This document shows, one piece after another, positions 33,849 to 46,601 of a DNA stretch of 64,000 nucleotides. A program made the translations under genes and the position numbers. Under the pieces are notes generated by a model, which ran no database searches, had not been told where the DNA came from, and was given only the letters and a program-made list of their open reading frames with translations. Within the stretch, counting starts at the first letter, position 1, and the number at the start of each line of letters is the position of its first letter. The DNA comes from Cryptomeria japonica (Eukaryota > Streptophyta > Pinopsida > Cupressales > Cupressaceae): the NCBI RefSeq assembly GCF_030272615.1, contig NC_081414.1, forward strand, positions 783,348,119-783,412,118, given 5' to 3'.

Positions 33849-35110
33849 TAGTGTCATAAAATTGCAACCCTAGAAAGTTTTTTACTACATTAGGGTCCTC
33901 ATGCATGTGAATTCGAATCCTCTAGCCTGATCAGAGACTGGAGATTTCTCAACTTGTGGAAACAACTTCTTTCTTGGCCTCTACATCATCCTGTCCACAC
34001 TCTTTCTTGGAGAAAGGGGTAGGACAAGGGCGTGGTGCCACTATCCCCCCTTGGATAGGGTCATGGATCCCTTGTACTCCAAGGATAGGGTAGGGCATCA
34101 TTGTCCCTGCCCTATTTTCGAGCAAGACCCTTCCTAGGGTTGCATTGTTGGTTTTGCCTTGGCTGGGAAACTCCCCCAATGTCGGCCCATGACAAAATTT
34201 AGATCCACTAACATGTATTTAAGGAGAATTTGTCCTCTCATTTGCATAGGCTTGATAAGTTGGATAAGTTGAAGTTGGATAAGATTGGAGTGTGCACGAG
34301 TGATCAAGCATTCAAGAGCATTCAAGAATTCAAGCATTCTTTCCCAACATTGAGCATTCTGAAGTCTCCCTTCAAGGTTAGGTGTTGCATTCAAGTCAAA
34401 GATTCAACCATTGAAGAAGAGATTGATTTCAACATTCAATTCCATACAAGTATTTCTATCAACATTGCTATCACAACCTCCTTTGAGGTGACTTACAATT
34501 CAGCCTTTCATTTAAAGCTACTCACAAGTACTTTCTTTTATTACTTGGCTAATTCCAAAACTATGGTTTGACCTAAAGACAAAACCCCAATACCAACCCA
34601 TTTTCCTCTTTTTTCTATGTGTAGGTTGCAGGTGTGCAGCTATACTTTTAGATTCAGGATTCATTTGCAAAGACAAAAAAACCCTTTTCATTTCATGGAT
34701 TTTTCAGAGGACTGTGTACATTCCCACCACAGTCCAAGCAACTTTTCCTCAAATTCATAAGGTGACTTCATCTCGACATATTGCTTCTAGATCCAAGTGC
34801 ACAAATTCAACCCATATTTTGATCTCAAGTTATAATCAGTTCTTTGCCACTTTTACACTACATAATTCAATCAATTCCTTTCCATTTCAAACAAGAAAGA
34901 GGGGATCAACTTAGCATTCCCAATTCATTCAGAATTCTATCTACCATCTTTGTGTGGAGAGATTGAATATAGAGAATTATCCTCTCCTCTTTCTAATGTA
35001 CAATGGTGAAAATTTCATGAATGGTAATCGATAGAGAAGCTCTCATCTCTCTTTGAGGGAAAGGGTAGTTTCCTTATTGATCTATCATTCACCATTTTCC
35101 CACCATTACC
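33847..35110 (+). repeat. 5' LTR of the gag-protease element
   Basis: It starts GTAGTGTCATAAAA and ends near CCACCATTACC. It is colinear with 40,481-41,775, for example TTGATAAGTTGGATAAGTTG, GAGCATTCAAG and GGGAAAGGGTAGTTTCCTT. A GATAGGG/GGGTAGG cluster lies at 34,015-34,110. Confidence 0.85.
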
Positions 35111-36239
35111 TTTTGGTGAACCTGACATCTTGCATGTTTTCCTTTGAACAACATTGCATATTTTTCATTTACAAGTTTCAACTTTTTGCAAACTTAGTGG
35201 TTAATTCATTAAAAAACCTAGTTTTTAAAATTAAAATTGAACTTGTGATTTGTAAAAAATTGCTTGTGGCTATCTTAGATCTAAAAATTGTTTTGTTTGT
35301 CAAATTCAATTTCTTCCTTGTCTTGTTCAATTTGCAAGGAATTTTTTTAAAATCAAGAGGTTACTTGTTAAAACCCTAAATTTCAAAAATCATCTTGAAC
35401 TTGCAAGAAAAATTGGATTTCAATTTAATTTTCAGATTTCTGATTGTTCTTAGATTTGTCTTCAATCCTACAATTCAAATTTTCAGCTTCCCCTCTTTTT
35501 CCCAAAATTCAAATTTCAAAATTAAGTGGTTAGGTTATCAAACACTAATTTTTAAAATTAATTGGATTTTGTATGAATTTAAAATCAATTACATTTACCT
35601 TCAAATTTCTAAACATTTTCCAAGGTGTCCTTATCCATTAGGATTGACCCTTTTTCAAAATTGCAATTCAATTCCTATTTTTCTTCAAAACCCTAATAGG
35701 GTCCTATTTTCACATTTGTGTCTTTATTTTGCCCATCTAGAGATCATAAATTTGCCTTTTTGGGGGGTTAGCTTTAAAATCATTGTAATATCCATCTCTG
35801 AAAATTTTGAAAAAAGTTGGTTGGACCATGCGTGTTCCTGCCACGGTCGTCGACTTTTTTTCTGAAATTTTGGGAGACTGTTATGACTATATTTAATAGC
35901 CTAAATCCAGAAGATTGGTTGATTTTATCGATTCCCAATCCCTCTGGAATCAAAAATACCTCCCAAGTTCAAAATTTCAAATTTTAAGAATTTTTTTAAA
36001 ATTAAGAGGTTAATTATAGTCTGCCCTGATTTTAAAAATTCTGATTTTAAGATTAAGTGGTATTCCCTTGGCCCTGATTTTAAAATTCCAATTTCCTTTC
36101 ATTTTTGGAAATTGTGGCATCCTCTTCTCCCAACAAAGTTCAATTTGTGTAATCATTGTTTTCGTACATTTTGCATTACTCAATTTTATAAGCTTTGTTC
36201 CCACAATTCAAAATTCAAGTTTTCTCTCTAGTGCATGAG
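35111..36239 (+). other. Leader of the gag-protease element, low complexity
   Basis: TTTTGGTGAACCTGACA directly after the LTR may be the primer site, but I could not match it to a tRNA. The rest is AT-rich, with five or so scattered copies of a motif near AAAATTAAGTGGTTA (about 35,215, 35,350, 35,518, 36,000 and 36,052). Open frames here (35,053-35,379; 35,395-35,865) look like chance products of this composition. Confidence 0.5.
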
Positions 36240-38144
36240 TTTACCACTATTAGTCCTACCTATCATATCCCCATTAGATGAATTATTAGAATTAAGGCTT
36301 CCAAAGGTTTAATTACCAAGGAGATTGAGCATAATTTTGGTGACTTATTTAATGAGGATCATGCTAATTCTTTCCATCCTAATCATGTGCCTATTCACCC
36401 CATTGATGGATCCCATGATGAAAAACAAGCTTTAACTAGGGTTTCTTTAGATCAACTTTCTATATTGGACAATCAATTTAATAACTTTCAACAATGGATT
36501 TCCCAAGAATACCCTAATAGAGAAGCTCTTCCATTAATTTAAGGTCTTAAATGCATGGTTCAAAGTGATAAGAATGGAATTGATATATTGTGTGGCATTG
36601 CACATATTGTTGATTCTAATGTCATGCCTATCAAGAGTTGTGCCAAAACCCTAGGTTACTCACAACCTGCAAGACAAGTCGATTCTTCTATTCCTTTTAC
36701 TACTCCTATGACTAGTATTCCTACTTTCACATCTAACATCATGGCTACTTCAACTCAAAATGGCATTCCTACAACTATAGGTCATGGGGGAAATCTCTCT
36801 TCTTCATTTAATCCTCCATAGTTACCTATGACTTCCATGAGTGTTCCTATTATTCCTCAACCAATCAATGTGACACAAGGGGGTAATTCCTTCAACAACT
36901 TTATTCCTCCTTTAAGTGTCCCTTTTCCTACTCAGCCATCACCAATGCCTACTTATCATAATGTCCCACCACCTTATTCTCGGTCCATGCCTTATTGAAA
37001 TAACATCACACCACCTTCTCAATCACCTATGTCTAACATCAATTCTTCTACCAAAATGACAATCAACAATCTTGCCCAAATCGTGTCTTCCTTACAACAA
37101 CAAATTACTTCTATGACTCAATCCAAGTTTAGTGTGCCCACCCTTGATGTTGTGAGACCATTTTCTCTTGATATTGTTAAAGGTGTGACACCTAAACATG
37201 TTGAGATCCCTTAAAGGGAACTCTATAATGTAAAAGGTGATCCTCTTACACATGTCAAAATATTTCAAACCGTGTGTATTGATTTTGCTTATGATCAAAG
37301 ATCACTTGCAAAATTGTTTACAAGAACACTATGAGATAAGGCCTTACAATGGTTTTTCTCTATGCCTTCTTATTCTATCACTTCCTTTCAACAACTAGCA
37401 AATGCTTTCATCCAACAATTTCAAAATAACATTGGTCCTAAAATCACTTTGATTGATTTAATGCATTGTAAATAAGGTGTTAAAGAAAAAATGACTGATT
37501 TCATTGGTAGATATAAGCATTTGTGTGCTCAAATTTCTTTTCATGTGCCTGATAATGATATTCAAAGAATTTTTATTTTTAATTTACAAAAAGATATCAG
37601 GGAAAAGCTTCTTTTGTTAGAGTTTACTTTCTTTCCGTAGTTGTGTGCAACACTCCATAATTATCAACTAGTTGTGAGTCAAATGGAGCAATCCACTCCT
37701 GTGACTCTAAGTGATAAGCGGGAGAGTGTTTAACAAGCGTTTGTGAAGTTCAAACCAACAAAAAGATTCATCAAGTTCAATGATCCAATCAACAACAACC
37801 ATGTCAATGCTACAATAGGTGTGCCTTCTATTTCTAAATTTTTCCAAAGAGAAAGATAGTTTACTCCTTTGAATGAATATTTACATAGTATTATGTCTCA
37901 GTTGTTGCACAAAAATATTATCAAACTTCCTCCTATAAAACAAATTGATCCTTCCAAACTTGCATCTCCTTATTTTGATAACAATTCCTTTTGCCAATTT
38001 CATTGTCAACCTGATCATGATACTGAGAAATGTTTTGCATTGAAAAATAAGGTTCAAGACTTGATTGATAATAATACTATATATATGGCAGGTGTGAATG
38101 ATAAAGGGAATAAATCAGTAGCTTCTCCTAATCATAAATTTTAA
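36240..38144 (+). pseudogene. gag: gag of the gag-protease element, stops but no frameshift
   Basis: Frame 3 reads through the whole region with about nine or ten stops and no indel. A proline/serine-rich N-terminus (36,660-37,010) leads to the gag core (about 37,215-37,620: KALQWFFSMPSYSITSFQQL, FQNNIGPKITLIDLMHC and FIGRYKHLCAQISFHVPDND). A nucleocapsid-like FCQFHCQPDHDTEKCFALKN motif (C-x2-H-x4-H-x4-C) follows near 37,990-38,050, and then the conserved VQDLIDN. The order and motifs match the Tat gag copies at 1,300 and 50,530. It is a defective gag. Confidence 0.82.
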
Positions 38145-38228
38145 TATTTTCACTGATCCCTTGCCATCTCATACCTCTAACATTATTGATATTGTGCCTA
38201 ATTCTCTCTCTTCTGAAGATTCACCTCT

Positions 38229-38777
38229 ATGGCTCCAAACTTGGTTAATATGGTAGAGACACATGATTTTCCTAAGGATTATTGTATTACAATTTACCCT
38301 AGTGAGACCATTAGAGCACCCAATGGCCCTTTATACATAGTTTTAAAGGTTAAGGATATCCCTTGTCGTGGTGCCCTGATTGATCCATCTTGCATGGTTA
38401 ATGTCATAACTGAAGAGTATCTTTTCACTTTACAATTGCATTAACCAATATATCATGATTCTAATATGGTTGTGAAGTTATTTTATGACTTCTCTTGTCC
38501 TGCCATTGGTTCTATCGCCCTTCCTATTGAGGTTCATGCTAAATACATGGATGTTGAATTTGTTATCGTACCATCTTCTGAGCAATTATGTGTGAAGTTG
38601 AGCTGTCCTTGGCTATCTTCCATGAAGTCTATTGCTTCTCCAATCCACAAGTGTCTTAAATTTCCTCACAATAGAGAAATCATAACCGTGAATCATAGCT
38701 TATTTCATCCATCTCAAATAAGATTCGGTGTTCCTATTGATCTCTTTTGGCCTAAACAATTTCAATTTCTTCCATAA
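38229..38777 (+). pseudogene. Degenerate aspartic protease of the gag-protease element
   Basis: The motif normally LIDGG(S/A)GLN reads LIDPSCMVNVIT: the Asp is kept but the glycine is lost, so activity is doubtful. The second conserved block is present as SCPWLSSMKSIASPIHKCLKFPHN (compare RPWIHAMKAVPSTYHQCLKY at 2,230). A stop at 38,442-38,444 splits it. It is in the same frame as gag. Confidence 0.78.
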
Positions 38778-40465
38778 AGGAGCAATTCTCTTTTTCAATA
38801 TTATCAAAAAATGGAAGAATGATATGATATTAACCTTAAGTCAACCTAGATCACCAACACTTGACATTCCTATTATTCTTTAAGATGAGGTTCTTCTCCT
38901 CTCGGATAGAACTAATCTCCCTCCTAAGGAAGATTGCTCACCTACCCCTATGGATGTGACTTTACCTTCTCTTATGGAGAACAACAATATTCTTTCTAAG
39001 GTTAGACCTATACCTCCTCCTCATGATGGACCTGGTCTCCTTCCTACACCTAATATTCCTCCTCTCTATGGTGCAGTTCCACTTCCTTCCTCTTATTGAG
39101 AGAAGATGTGTGCTTTTCCTATTGTTCAACCAAAAGGACCTCAACTTAAACCTTCAACTATCAAGGAGAGAAATATTCCTATTTGTTCCATTATTCCTCC
39201 TCCTTCTCAACCTTCCACTAAGACTCGATGGAGTCATTATGTGAGAGAACGCTGATGAAGATTTCCTGTTCGACCTCGTGAAGATATCCCTCAAAATACT
39301 CAATCTCCACAGACTCCAACAGTTGACATGATTCCCTTTTCTCATAAGCAAGATGTTCGACCTACATCTCCAAATCACAAGTTGCATAAAACATGTGATG
39401 GTTTTACTCCTATTCATGCTCTTGCTCCTCTTTCTCTAAACTTTAATGAAGAAATGGGTGAAAATGTTATTCATAATGGCAATACAACTCCTAATGCTTC
39501 TAATAGTGAGTATGAGTATGTTGATGTGGACAAGCATTTATCGGATGAGTTTTCACAAACCCTAATCCTAGCTCCTTGAATTGAACAAATTGACTTACAA
39601 CATGAGCATAGTCCTTGTGTTGGATCTTGTGATAGCTCCATTTGTTGTGCTCGATGACGCTCCTCTAGCATGTTGCTTGCCTTCCTGAAATAGTGATCAA
39701 CAATATTGAAAGGTGGATGTTGTGCTAGATTAGCGATACTAGCACCACAGATCTTTCTCTCTCTCCTTTATTTCTCTTTTGTGACCATTCTTCTATGTGT
39801 ATCCATGTTCTTATATTGTTCCCTTAATGTCTACTTGGGGATGATGCAAAGCACTGAGATATTTTCCTGGTCTCTTTCATGTTGACTCAAAAGACATCCT
39901 CTCTTCCCTTTCTTATAAGGTACTGTCCTTCTATGGGAAATGAAGATTATTATATGCATACATATATGTGATATACATGAGTTATCATACAGAATACTAA
40001 TCCCAAGGAAAAAGGCATTACCTCATGTTTTGTGTTCATTGTCCTTGGTTTTATACCTCGATTGGGGGCTAAATCCTTGTGATAACGTGCTCCTTCTCTT
40101 TCTCTTAGGTGTATCCTACCTTAAAGAAATCACTCCTGATAAGGACCGCACAATCATTTTAACATGGGGGCATACACTCTGCTCATATTTTCCTTCTTTT
40201 GATACTTATAATTACTTAGTGAACTTTTTTTTGCTTTGTAATCTTTTGTATCCTTGCTTTCATGACTCATAGTGAAGGGAACTTTGCTACTTGTAGTCAT
40301 GGTTCTCCCCTTCTTGATCTTCCCTTTTACTTTGTCAATCAAAATCATAAGATCCTAAGTCCACTAGGGGCTTGGTGCATCTTGCCTCCTTGACGTGGTA
40401 AAAATATTTCAATCTTGTTTCCTTGTACTTTACCAGGAGTATTGGCGTGCGTTTATACTCCTGCT
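38778..40465 (+). other. 3' region of the gag-protease element, Pro-rich reading-frame relics
   Basis: Between about 38,880 and 39,579 one frame gives a proline-rich product (PPHDGPGLLPTPNIPPLYGA, then QPKGPQLKPSTIKERNIP). It ends in an acidic block (NASNSEYEYVDVDKHLSDEF) with a TGA after LILAP. It may be the tail of the truncated polyprotein. No RT motif is found in any frame. From 39,600 to 40,465 I see only AT-rich non-coding sequence. Confidence 0.5.
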
Positions 40466-40480
40466 AAAGTGGGGGCTACA
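40466..40480 (+). other. Polypurine tract of the gag-protease element
   Basis: AAAGTGGGGGCTACA lies directly before the LTR start TGTAGTGTCATAAAATGG. Confidence 0.8.
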
Positions 40481-41775
40481 TGTAGTGTCATAAAATGGTG
40501 ACCCTAGCAATCTTTTACTGCATTAGGGTCCTCATGCATGCAAATTTGAATCCTCTAGCCTGATCAGAGACTAGAGATTCCTTAGCTTGTGGAAATAGCT
40601 TCTTTCTTGGCCTCTGTATCACCCCATCTGCACTATTCCCTATATAAAGGGATAGGATAGGGGTGTGGTGCCACTTTTCCCCCTTGGACAGGGGCATGGA
40701 GACATTTTCCCACCTTGGACAGAGGTGTGGTGCCCTTGTCCTCCCAGGATAGGGGCTTGGTGCCCCTATCCCTACCCTATTTTGGGGCAGGACCCTTCCT
40801 AGAGTTGTATTGTTTGTTCTGCCTCAGGCAGGAAACTCCCCTGATGTTGGCCCATGACAAAATTTAGATCCACTAAAATGTATTTAAGGGGAATTCATCC
40901 TCTCATTTGTATAGGTTTGATAAGTTGGATAAGTTGAAGTTGGATAATATTGGAGTGTATAAAAGTGATCAAGCATTCAAGAGCATTCAAGCATTCAAGC
41001 ATTCTTTTCCAGCATTTAGCATTCTCAAGTCTCCCTTCAAGGCTAGGTGTTGCATTCAAGTCAAATATTCAACCATTGAAGAGGAGATTGATTTCAACAT
41101 TCAATTCCACACAAGCATTTCTATCAACATTGCTATCACAACCTATCTTGAGGTGATTTACAATTCAGTCTTTCATTTACAGCTACTTGCAAGTACTTTC
41201 TTTCATTACTTGGTTAATTCCAAAACTGGGGTTTGACCTAAAGGCAAACCCCCAATCCTAACCCATTTTCCTCTCTTTTCTATGTGTAGGTTGCTGGTGC
41301 ACAACTGTACTTTTGAATTCGGGCTTCATTTGTAGAGACAGAAAAACCCTTTTCATTTCGTGGATTTTTTGAAGGATCGTGTACATTCTCACCACGATCC
41401 AGACAAGTTTTCCTCAAATTCGCTGGGCGAATTTGTCTCGACATATTGCTACTAGATCCAAGTGCACAACTTCATCCTATATTCTGATCTCAAGTTATAA
41501 TCAGTTCTTTGTCACTTTTGAACTACATAATTCAATCAATTCCTTTCCATTTCAAACAAGAAAGAGGGGATCAACTTAGCATTCTCAATTCATTCAGAAT
41601 TTCATCTACCATCTTTGTGTGGAGAGATTGAATTTAGTGAATTATCCTCTCCTCTTTCTAATGTACCATGGTGAAAAGTGCTTCAATGGTAATCGCTAGA
41701 GAAGCTCTTATCTCTCTTTGAGGGAAAGGGTAGTTTCCTTCTTGATCTATCATTCATAATTTTCCCTTCATTACA
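40481..41775 (+). repeat. 3' LTR of the gag-protease element
   Basis: It starts TGTAGTGTCA and ends TTCATTACA. It has a longer GGATAGGGG cluster (40,645-40,770) than the 5' copy. The divergence from the 5' LTR marks this as an old insertion. Confidence 0.87.
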
Positions 41776-41820
41776 ATATGTGTGTGTAGCCCCTAAAATG
41801 AAGCTCTGACAAGCCCTAAA

Positions 41821-42274
41821 TTATTCTAGATTCCTCTTCAACCCTCGCGAATGAGAATGAGGAGAAGATCCACTCTGCAAGACAAAAATAAAATTTTGTG
41901 AGAAGTACGCAGTTCATAAAAATTCTATATATATATTTTTTTTAAAATTAAAATTTTTAATTATAAGTTCAGTAGCACATACATGTACATGAGTAGGCTC
42001 ATCTCCTCTAGACTCCACTGAGGGCTCTGCATCTCTAGGTGCTATAGGGGTTGTCGATGCCACTGTTATCTCATGCTATACAGTACACACACATATATAT
42101 AGATTGATTAATAATTTAAATTAAATTTATATTTTAAATGTTCAATTTGAACTCTAAGATAAATTTAAATATTATAACTAAAAATTTTAAAGGTGGACTA
42201 CCTATGTACAAATCATAATTGAATTAGGTATTTTGTAAATTTATTTAATTCAATTTTTAGGACCTACGGGAAAG

Positions 42275-42313
<39 letters not shown>

Positions 42314-43934
42314 CTGACTGAGATCATCTCCTCTACGCAATGTATCTTGGATGACATCAACAAAAGATCCACTATCAACAAGATCCTACAAGGTATTAAA
42401 AAAAGAGTTGTGTGTCAATTATATGCACACATGTACATATATATTTAATATATACAAATTAATTTAATTTTTAAATAAAAACTCAACTTGTATTAAATTT
42501 AAATTTAAATCAACATTCATGTTAAATGAAGATGTCTGTAGAAAACTAACAAGCGGGTCAAGATGATCATATGGTTCGTCTAAATATAAACCCATGCTGA
42601 TGGTCCTGCCCACCTCTACAACAAAATTAATTATCTCTAAATTAATTACATGTTTAAATTTATTTAAAATATCATGTACTTGATGAACAAAAATAATTAA
42701 ATCTCTAGATATATATTAAGACAGAGTGTCAACGTACAGAATCTTTAGGCTCATCTGTAACAACCTATGTTGGAGGAGCTGCACTCACCATAGTGGAAAG
42801 TGGATAATCTAACATTGAAGTCAGTGTCGTGGTGGTCGTAAACATGGGCTGGAGACATACACATGTAAATAGTGAAGACATATATATAAATTAGAATGTA
42901 TATAACGAACTATATGTATGTATTGTGAGACCCCATACCTATTTACCACATGAATCATGATCTATGGGATGATCATTAGCACAAACAAAATTGACATATG
43001 AACCAATATCATCATGATCGGTGGATGCTCCCCGTGCACCTGAAGAAGATGGACCATGATGTGAACTTGAAGCAAGGTCTGGACCATCACGAGGCCCATA
43101 GCATAGTCGATGGCAACTCGTACAAAATGAGGTGTTGATGTATGTGGAATTGTTGTACTCATGTCAACATCATCCTCACCTCCTATTATATCTCCACCAA
43201 TGTCAATGTGGCCACCTACCAAATCAAATTTCTACTCACTAAGGCTAGAAGTGAGTGTGGTCAATGAGTCCAATGTGGAGATAACAAAATGTTGATGAAC
43301 AGTCATAGGTATAACAGGGATAGGAGCCACAATGGTTTGGCATTGAGTAGGACTATTGGGTTCAATACGTGCCCCCAATCTATCTTGTGGCATGCCACCA
43401 CCAATACCCTGAAATGCTCTAATATCAAAATAATTGGGCTTTTAACCCAAAACAAACTCTGCATATAATTTTCTCGAAAAGTATAAATGGCACTCTAAGT
43501 TAGCATGTGGTGGGGAGTCAAATACCATTTGCCACCAATCCCAAATATTATTGGCCATGCCCCAATGTGTACACCATCACATGGATAGGTGGGATTTGTT
43601 TGGAATGGGTTCACTTGTGACGGGGTTTGAAAAATATGGAACTAAGTGAGATTTGTCTATTTTTAAGTCCAAAATATCCCTACAGGAGAGGCCATTAGAA
43701 TAAAACCGGTGTCTCTCCTCTCTCCATACTCGATGTGAATCAAGCTCTACATCTATACACCTAACTGCATCAATAAGGTTTTGCATCTTTGATGCAAAAT
43801 GCTGCATGTGTGGGGACATATGTGGTGCTCTAAGGATTTCATTAACTTTTCTCTATATAAAAACAACATTTTCATCAATAATGGCTTGATATCGAGCCTC
43901 ATCGAAGCCAGAAAGTGGAGGTTCATGCACAGTT
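41821..43934 (-). pseudogene. Unrecognised multi-exon gene, decayed and truncated
   Basis: I do not recognise the product. On the minus strand a large 5' part (43,934 to ~42,939) encodes FASKMQNLIDAVRCIDVELD, then after stops WDWWQMVFDSPPHANLECHL and a D/G/S-rich stretch. Short exons with plant-type splice sites follow: 42,848-42,738 (37 codons), 42,613-42,551 (21), 42,385-42,314 (24, donor GTATGT), 42,075-41,983 (31) and 41,874-41,821 (18 with TAA, ending RGLKRNLE). The exon lengths are all multiples of three, phase 0. Stops (some CAG to TAG) and one frameshift show decay. The 5' end is cut by the LTR that begins at 43,935. It could be a host gene or a transposase-like gene of a DNA element. 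Confidence 0.5.
42281..42310. repeat. (CA)n microsatellite
   Basis: About 15 CA dinucleotides lie in the putative intron next to the donor at 42,313. Confidence 0.9.
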
Positions 43935-44704
43935 TGTTAGGATTCCCAAAGATACTGAGAGGGGGGGTGAATCAGTATCTTGTCGGTTAACAGATTTTTT
44001 GAACTTATTAAGTAAATTGCATTCCAAAATAGTGTACTGGTAAACCAAAATTAATGCAGTAAATAAGAAAAATAAGCACAACATACAAAGCACACCATAA
44101 CACAATATTTTTAACTAGGAAACCCGGTGTGGGAAAAACCTCGATGGGATTTGTGACCCATAATATTCACTTACTGGCCAATAAATGAATATTACTTACA
44201 ATAGGGGCCTGCACATGCAGGAAGGCCAATTGCCTAAAGCTAACTGCTTAATTACAAAAAGGAAGACTCACTGACTTACAAAAATGGATTATATAAATCC
44301 AATATAATGTACTACTTCGGTTCAGCATCTGATATGCCAGGTTCAGTACCGGTTTAAGCTCATACAACATCCATAAACCTTATTCCAAAATCTACCTTAA
44401 TATTTGCATGTTCACATCTGCCTATTGCATTCCTTACACAAATGATCTACAGGATCTAATACTTATATATGATTCCTATTACAATTCTCCTTGTTGGCTT
44501 ACAAAAAGATATTATAATTAAATACAAAATATAATAAACAAAATCATGTTGGCCAGGGTGTCGGTAATCATCTTTGTTGCTGCTAGTAAACTATCTGTCG
44601 GTGTAGAGTTTGTCGGTCTCGGTGCCTTAGGATTGTAGGGTTGCCATTAATGACAATACCTTCAATCACCTACAATTTCTCATTGGAGTGTGCATTTTCC
44701 AACA
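43935..44704 (-). repeat. 3' LTR of the minus-strand element (~770 bp)
   Basis: Read on minus, it starts TGTTGGAAAATGCACACTCC and ends GGAATCCTAACA. It contains GGTTTTTCCCACACCGGG followed by TTTCC, a motif common in plant copia R/U5 regions. A run of seven C's precedes the CTCTCAGTATC near its end. Confidence 0.82.
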
Positions 44705-44719
44705 ATCTCCCCCTTTGGC
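44705..44719 (-). other. Polypurine tract of the minus-strand element
   Basis: On minus, GCCAAAGGGGGAGAT directly precedes the LTR. A second copy, GATGTCAAAGGGGGAG (44,847-44,862), overlaps the end of the ORF. Confidence 0.82.
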
Positions 44720-44860
44720 ATTGATGGCAACACTCATGAGAAAAAGTCAAAATTGTATCCAAAATGTGTTCAAAAATCTTACCAAAACTGTGTGCTCCCC
44801 CTGACCAGATGATCTCTTATGTTCATTATTTTTCTCATCTCTACTACTCCCCCTTTGACA

Positions 44861-45838
44861 TCAATGACAAAGGTTGTCAAAAATGTCAACTGAGTGTAGT
44901 TCTAAGCTAGATTTTTGTAACCGGTTGGTTACAATCTGAAATAGATCTCCCAGTACAAAATTTAAGTTGTTAGTGAACCTTTCACTATTGTTTAATGTTT
45001 CTTTTGGTCTTTGTATTGTACCGGTGAGTATGTGCATTTTCTCTTCTAGTGTCTTAAGTCCTGGAACAAGTGCCCCTGATATCTCTTTTCTCAAAGAGAT
45101 GAGGATGTCAAGTTTCGGACCAAGTCTGCATTTTAGTTCCTTAGCCTTGAACATTAATCTTCCCTTTTCCTTTTCCAACTTCTCAAGTTTTTCCTCAAAT
45201 TCTCCTATTTCTTGCTCTATTACCGATAATGGTTTAGGTGAACCAATGAGATGATCAGCAATGTCATTTATTTCTTTTTGTTCTTCACTGATTTTCTTGT
45301 CTATATCCATTGTCAAAACATCAGTCTTGCATGTATCCCTGTACAACTCCTTAAATTTCATTATTGTTTTTCCTAGTGCTGGTAATAAGGTATCAATGTG
45401 TTCCTTGCACTTCTTTATTAACTCTTCAAAGAATTTTTCTTTCTCTTTATTCATTTTCTCACTGAAAGTCTCCTCATTAATTTGATCAATTGTCAAAAGA
45501 TTGTCGGTGATATACTTAGACAATGTGTCTAATTGGCTCAAAGAATATTTATTGTCCACATTCCACTTAGGTGCTATCAATTTCAATAAAGGAATTGTCT
45601 CATAAATAGCCTTATATGCCTGTGCATTACACTTTGTGATTTTCTTGATGGAATCCAGTAATACCTCTGTTACATTTGTCGATCTAAATTATGTTAAGGA
45701 GGAACCAGAAGACTATCCAACTACCTTAACAATCTACAATCCATCGGTGTGAGTAACCTCTTTGCTTAAGTTGACCTCTAGTAGGTTAGTTTGAGTCTGC
45801 ATCTCAACTAGCAAAGGTTTGGGTTTCTCAATTGTTGT
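44861..45838 (-). pseudogene. C-terminal part of the giant coiled-coil ORF
   Basis: A 241-codon open stretch (45,586-44,861) is strongly helical (NKEKEKFFEELIKKCKEHID, EIGEFEEKLEKLEKEKGRLM) with heptad-like leucine/isoleucine spacing. It ends with TGA overlapping an AAAGGGGGAG tract. Upstream of 45,586 the same frame continues toward 45,838 with stops near 45,730, 45,704 and 45,686. It joins in sense to the ORF across the Tat-2 insertion. There is no enzymatic motif. The role is unknown. The position next to the PPT is like that of the 331-aa ORF at 30,822. Confidence 0.7.
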
Positions 45839-46601
45839 TGTAGACACTCAAAATTGTCATGTCTAATTAAATAAATATTTTTTTTATTTAATTATCTAAG
45901 CCTAATTCTTCTATTAATTAAATAAATCCTTATTTATTTAATTAATTCATTTATCCTCTTCTAGCCTTATTTCTCATTTAAATAAATACATTTATTTATT
46001 TAAATTATCCTTTTCCTAAATTAAATAAATATTTTTATTTATTTAATTATCCCACTTCTTCTATTAATTAAATAAATATTTATTTATTTAATTAATTCAT
46101 TAACCTTTTCTACTCATGACACATGTCATTCATCTCTTAATTCATACACTACCTACCTCTTTCATTATTTTACTATTTCTTCTACCTACCCTCTAATCCT
46201 AGCCGACCTCTCTTTTTACACCTCTCAATCTTATCCCTCCATTTCATATTGTGTCTTCTATTTAAGGAGATGCCTTCTTCATTGTCAAACCCTAATGATC
46301 TTTTATGCAATTGACTACACTACGATCCTACTTGCAACCACATTCCGTTCTTTGTTGAGCTCTTGTGCATATTAAAATCTGAGAGCAAATATATCAAGCA
46401 AGATCAATGGAGATAGGAAGAATGGAGATCAAAACCCTATTGGACATGTGATGGTATAATCTTTGTGATTTCATGTGATTTGCATTGTCTTAGGTAATCT
46501 TCATATGTTATGGTGGATCTTTGTTGATTGTTAGGCTAGGGTTTTGTGGTTGGATTCATTTAGCCTTTCAATATTGTTATTATTGTTATCCATTTTCACC
46601 A
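45839..46601 (+). repeat. 5' LTR of Tat-2
   Basis: It starts TGTAGACACTCAAAATTG and ends TTTTCACCA. U3 holds several near-palindromic blocks of TTAATTAAATAAATA with TATTTATTTAATTAA (45,866-46,105). A TATA-like CTATTTAAG lies at ~46,258. CAAACCCTAA follows ~30 bases later. It is nearly identical to 61,140-61,902. Confidence 0.95.

Larger units (their letters stand above)
33847..41775 (+). mobile_element. gag-protease-only gypsy-type LTR element
   Basis: The two LTRs are ~1.26-1.30 kb and about 88-90% identical by eye. The interior encodes gag and a degenerate protease in one frame and then a proline-rich tail, but no RT, RNase H or integrase. This matches the class called TR-GAG (terminal-repeat elements with gag). 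The 3' LTR is preceded by the purine tract AAAGTGGGGGCTACA. The 5' LTR start has lost its TG at the border with a (TA)n tract. No target duplication could be confirmed. Confidence 0.85.

Noticed and set aside
35053-35865. Two ORFs (108 and 156 aa) in the leader of the gag-protease element
   Set aside because: They are Phe/Ile/Leu/Asn-rich products of AT-rich repeats, with no conserved motif.
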